Part shown: positions 63,775 through 64,000 of the stretch, one piece after another | Layout of the letters: every line of letters starts with the position of its first letter | How positions within the stretch are numbered: position 1 is the first letter of the stretch | Assembly (NCBI GenBank): GCA_016787045.1 | Contig: JAEUVA010000025.1 | Location: 62,001 to 126,000 of the forward strand | Direction: 5' to 3' | DNA: 64,000 bases | Source of the DNA: Chitinophagales bacterium | GTDB taxonomy: Bacteria > Bacteroidota > Bacteroidia > Chitinophagales > LD1 | Made by a program: the position numbers and the translations under genes | Notes under the pieces: model-generated | The model's database searches: none | What the model was told of the DNA's origin: nothing | The model's input: the letters and a program-made list of their open reading frames with translations, nothing else

Positions 63775-64000
63775 ATGGAAATATTTGGATTCATTGCATC
63801 TATTGCAATAGGTGTTTCATTAGGTTTAATTGGCGGTGGTGGCAGTATTCTCACAGTGCCGGTGTTGGTGTATTTATTTAGCGTAGATGCTGTATTGGCT
63901 ACAGCTTATTCGCTCTTCATTGTGGGATTAACCAGTGCTGTAGGTTCAGTTTCATATTTTCAAAAAGGGTTAGTGAATGTAAAAACAGCCATCGTGTTTG
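63775..64000 (+). CDS. sulfite exporter TauE/SafE family transporter (3' end cut off)
   Basis: 75 codons from ATG 63775 before the window ends. The sequence shows two hydrophobic helices and the SLGLIGGGGSILTVPVLVYL motif near 14-33 that is typical of the TauE/SafE permeases, then a second helix with TAYSLFIVGLTSAVGS. These proteins move sulfite, thiosulfate or organosulfonates. It lies 67 bp after the persulfide dioxygenase-rhodanese gene, from which a sulfur-related role is inferred. Confidence 0.87.
   Translation, partial: MEIFGFIASIAIGVSLGLIGGGGSILTVPVLVYLFSVDAVLATAYSLFIVGLTSAVGSVSYFQKGLVNVKTAIVF

Overview
This window comes from a member of the Bacteroidota, probably a Chitinophagia/Saprospiria-like or flavobacterial relative. 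The sequence shows two proteins with YPNP-type type IX secretion C-termini, an FtsX/LolC-type permease, DUF2723 and DUF2797 proteins, a Wza/Wzc-type exopolysaccharide locus with a Tyr-rich kinase tail, promoters of the TTTG / TAnnTTTG kind, and few Shine-Dalgarno sites. Base composition is moderate and fairly uniform. Nearly all of it reads as densely packed chromosomal core: there is no phage, integrase, transposase, CRISPR array or obvious defence island.

Layout. 1-9130: a cut-off alpha/beta hydrolase, an acyltransferase, a bestrophin channel, a small aspartic-protease gene broken by an in-frame stop, ruvB, proline dehydrogenase, rmuC and two membrane proteins, one of them a GT-C glycosyltransferase. 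9259-18000: a zinc metallopeptidase, then a leftward four-gene mevalonate operon (HMG-CoA reductase, a probable phosphomevalonate kinase, diphosphomevalonate decarboxylase, mevalonate kinase), then a very large DUF2723 membrane glycosyltransferase with a strong hairpin terminator. 18078-18346: a tRNA transcription unit with a near-consensus promoter, a degenerate tRNA copy, an intact tRNA-Val(UAC) and a terminator. 18374-23555: M42 peptidase, pterin dehydratase, GNAT, a HmuY-like T9SS protein, an HsdR-N nuclease-like protein, PlsC and DUF2797. 23603-30385: a TetR-TolC-adaptor-RND efflux operon with recognisable promoter and terminator. 30448-39891: a lipoprotein, an MsbA-type ABC exporter, rbfA, a LolC/E-like permease, a reductase/photolyase/SRPBCC cluster, PAP2 and rpoN.

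39892-40988 is the only long gene-free stretch (about 1.1 kb). It holds GC-rich palindromes and two diverged direct repeats. It is followed by an orphan Cys-rich T9SS cargo protein. 42064-51142 is a rightward cluster: histidine ammonia-lyase, asparagine synthetase, a GT4 glycosyltransferase, Wza-like export protein, Wzc-like tyrosine kinase and a WecA-like phosphoglycosyltransferase. The last five look like an exopolysaccharide assembly operon. 51340-63707 returns to housekeeping genes (YkuK-like, aldehyde dehydrogenase, pdxH, phosphohexomutase, pcm, OmpA-like, smpB, an Nramp-UspA fusion). It ends with a persulfide-dioxygenase/rhodanese protein followed by a TauE/SafE transporter that runs off the window.

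I did not find a convincing new multi-gene system. The most unusual items are the broken tRNA copy in front of tRNA-Val, the single-stop aspartic protease, the repeat-bearing intergenic region before rpoN, the photolyase that appears to lack its iron-sulfur cysteines, a small membrane-anchored protein with a helix-turn-helix-like tail, and the Nramp-UspA fusion. All functional assignments were made by eye from motifs and family knowledge; no database search was run.
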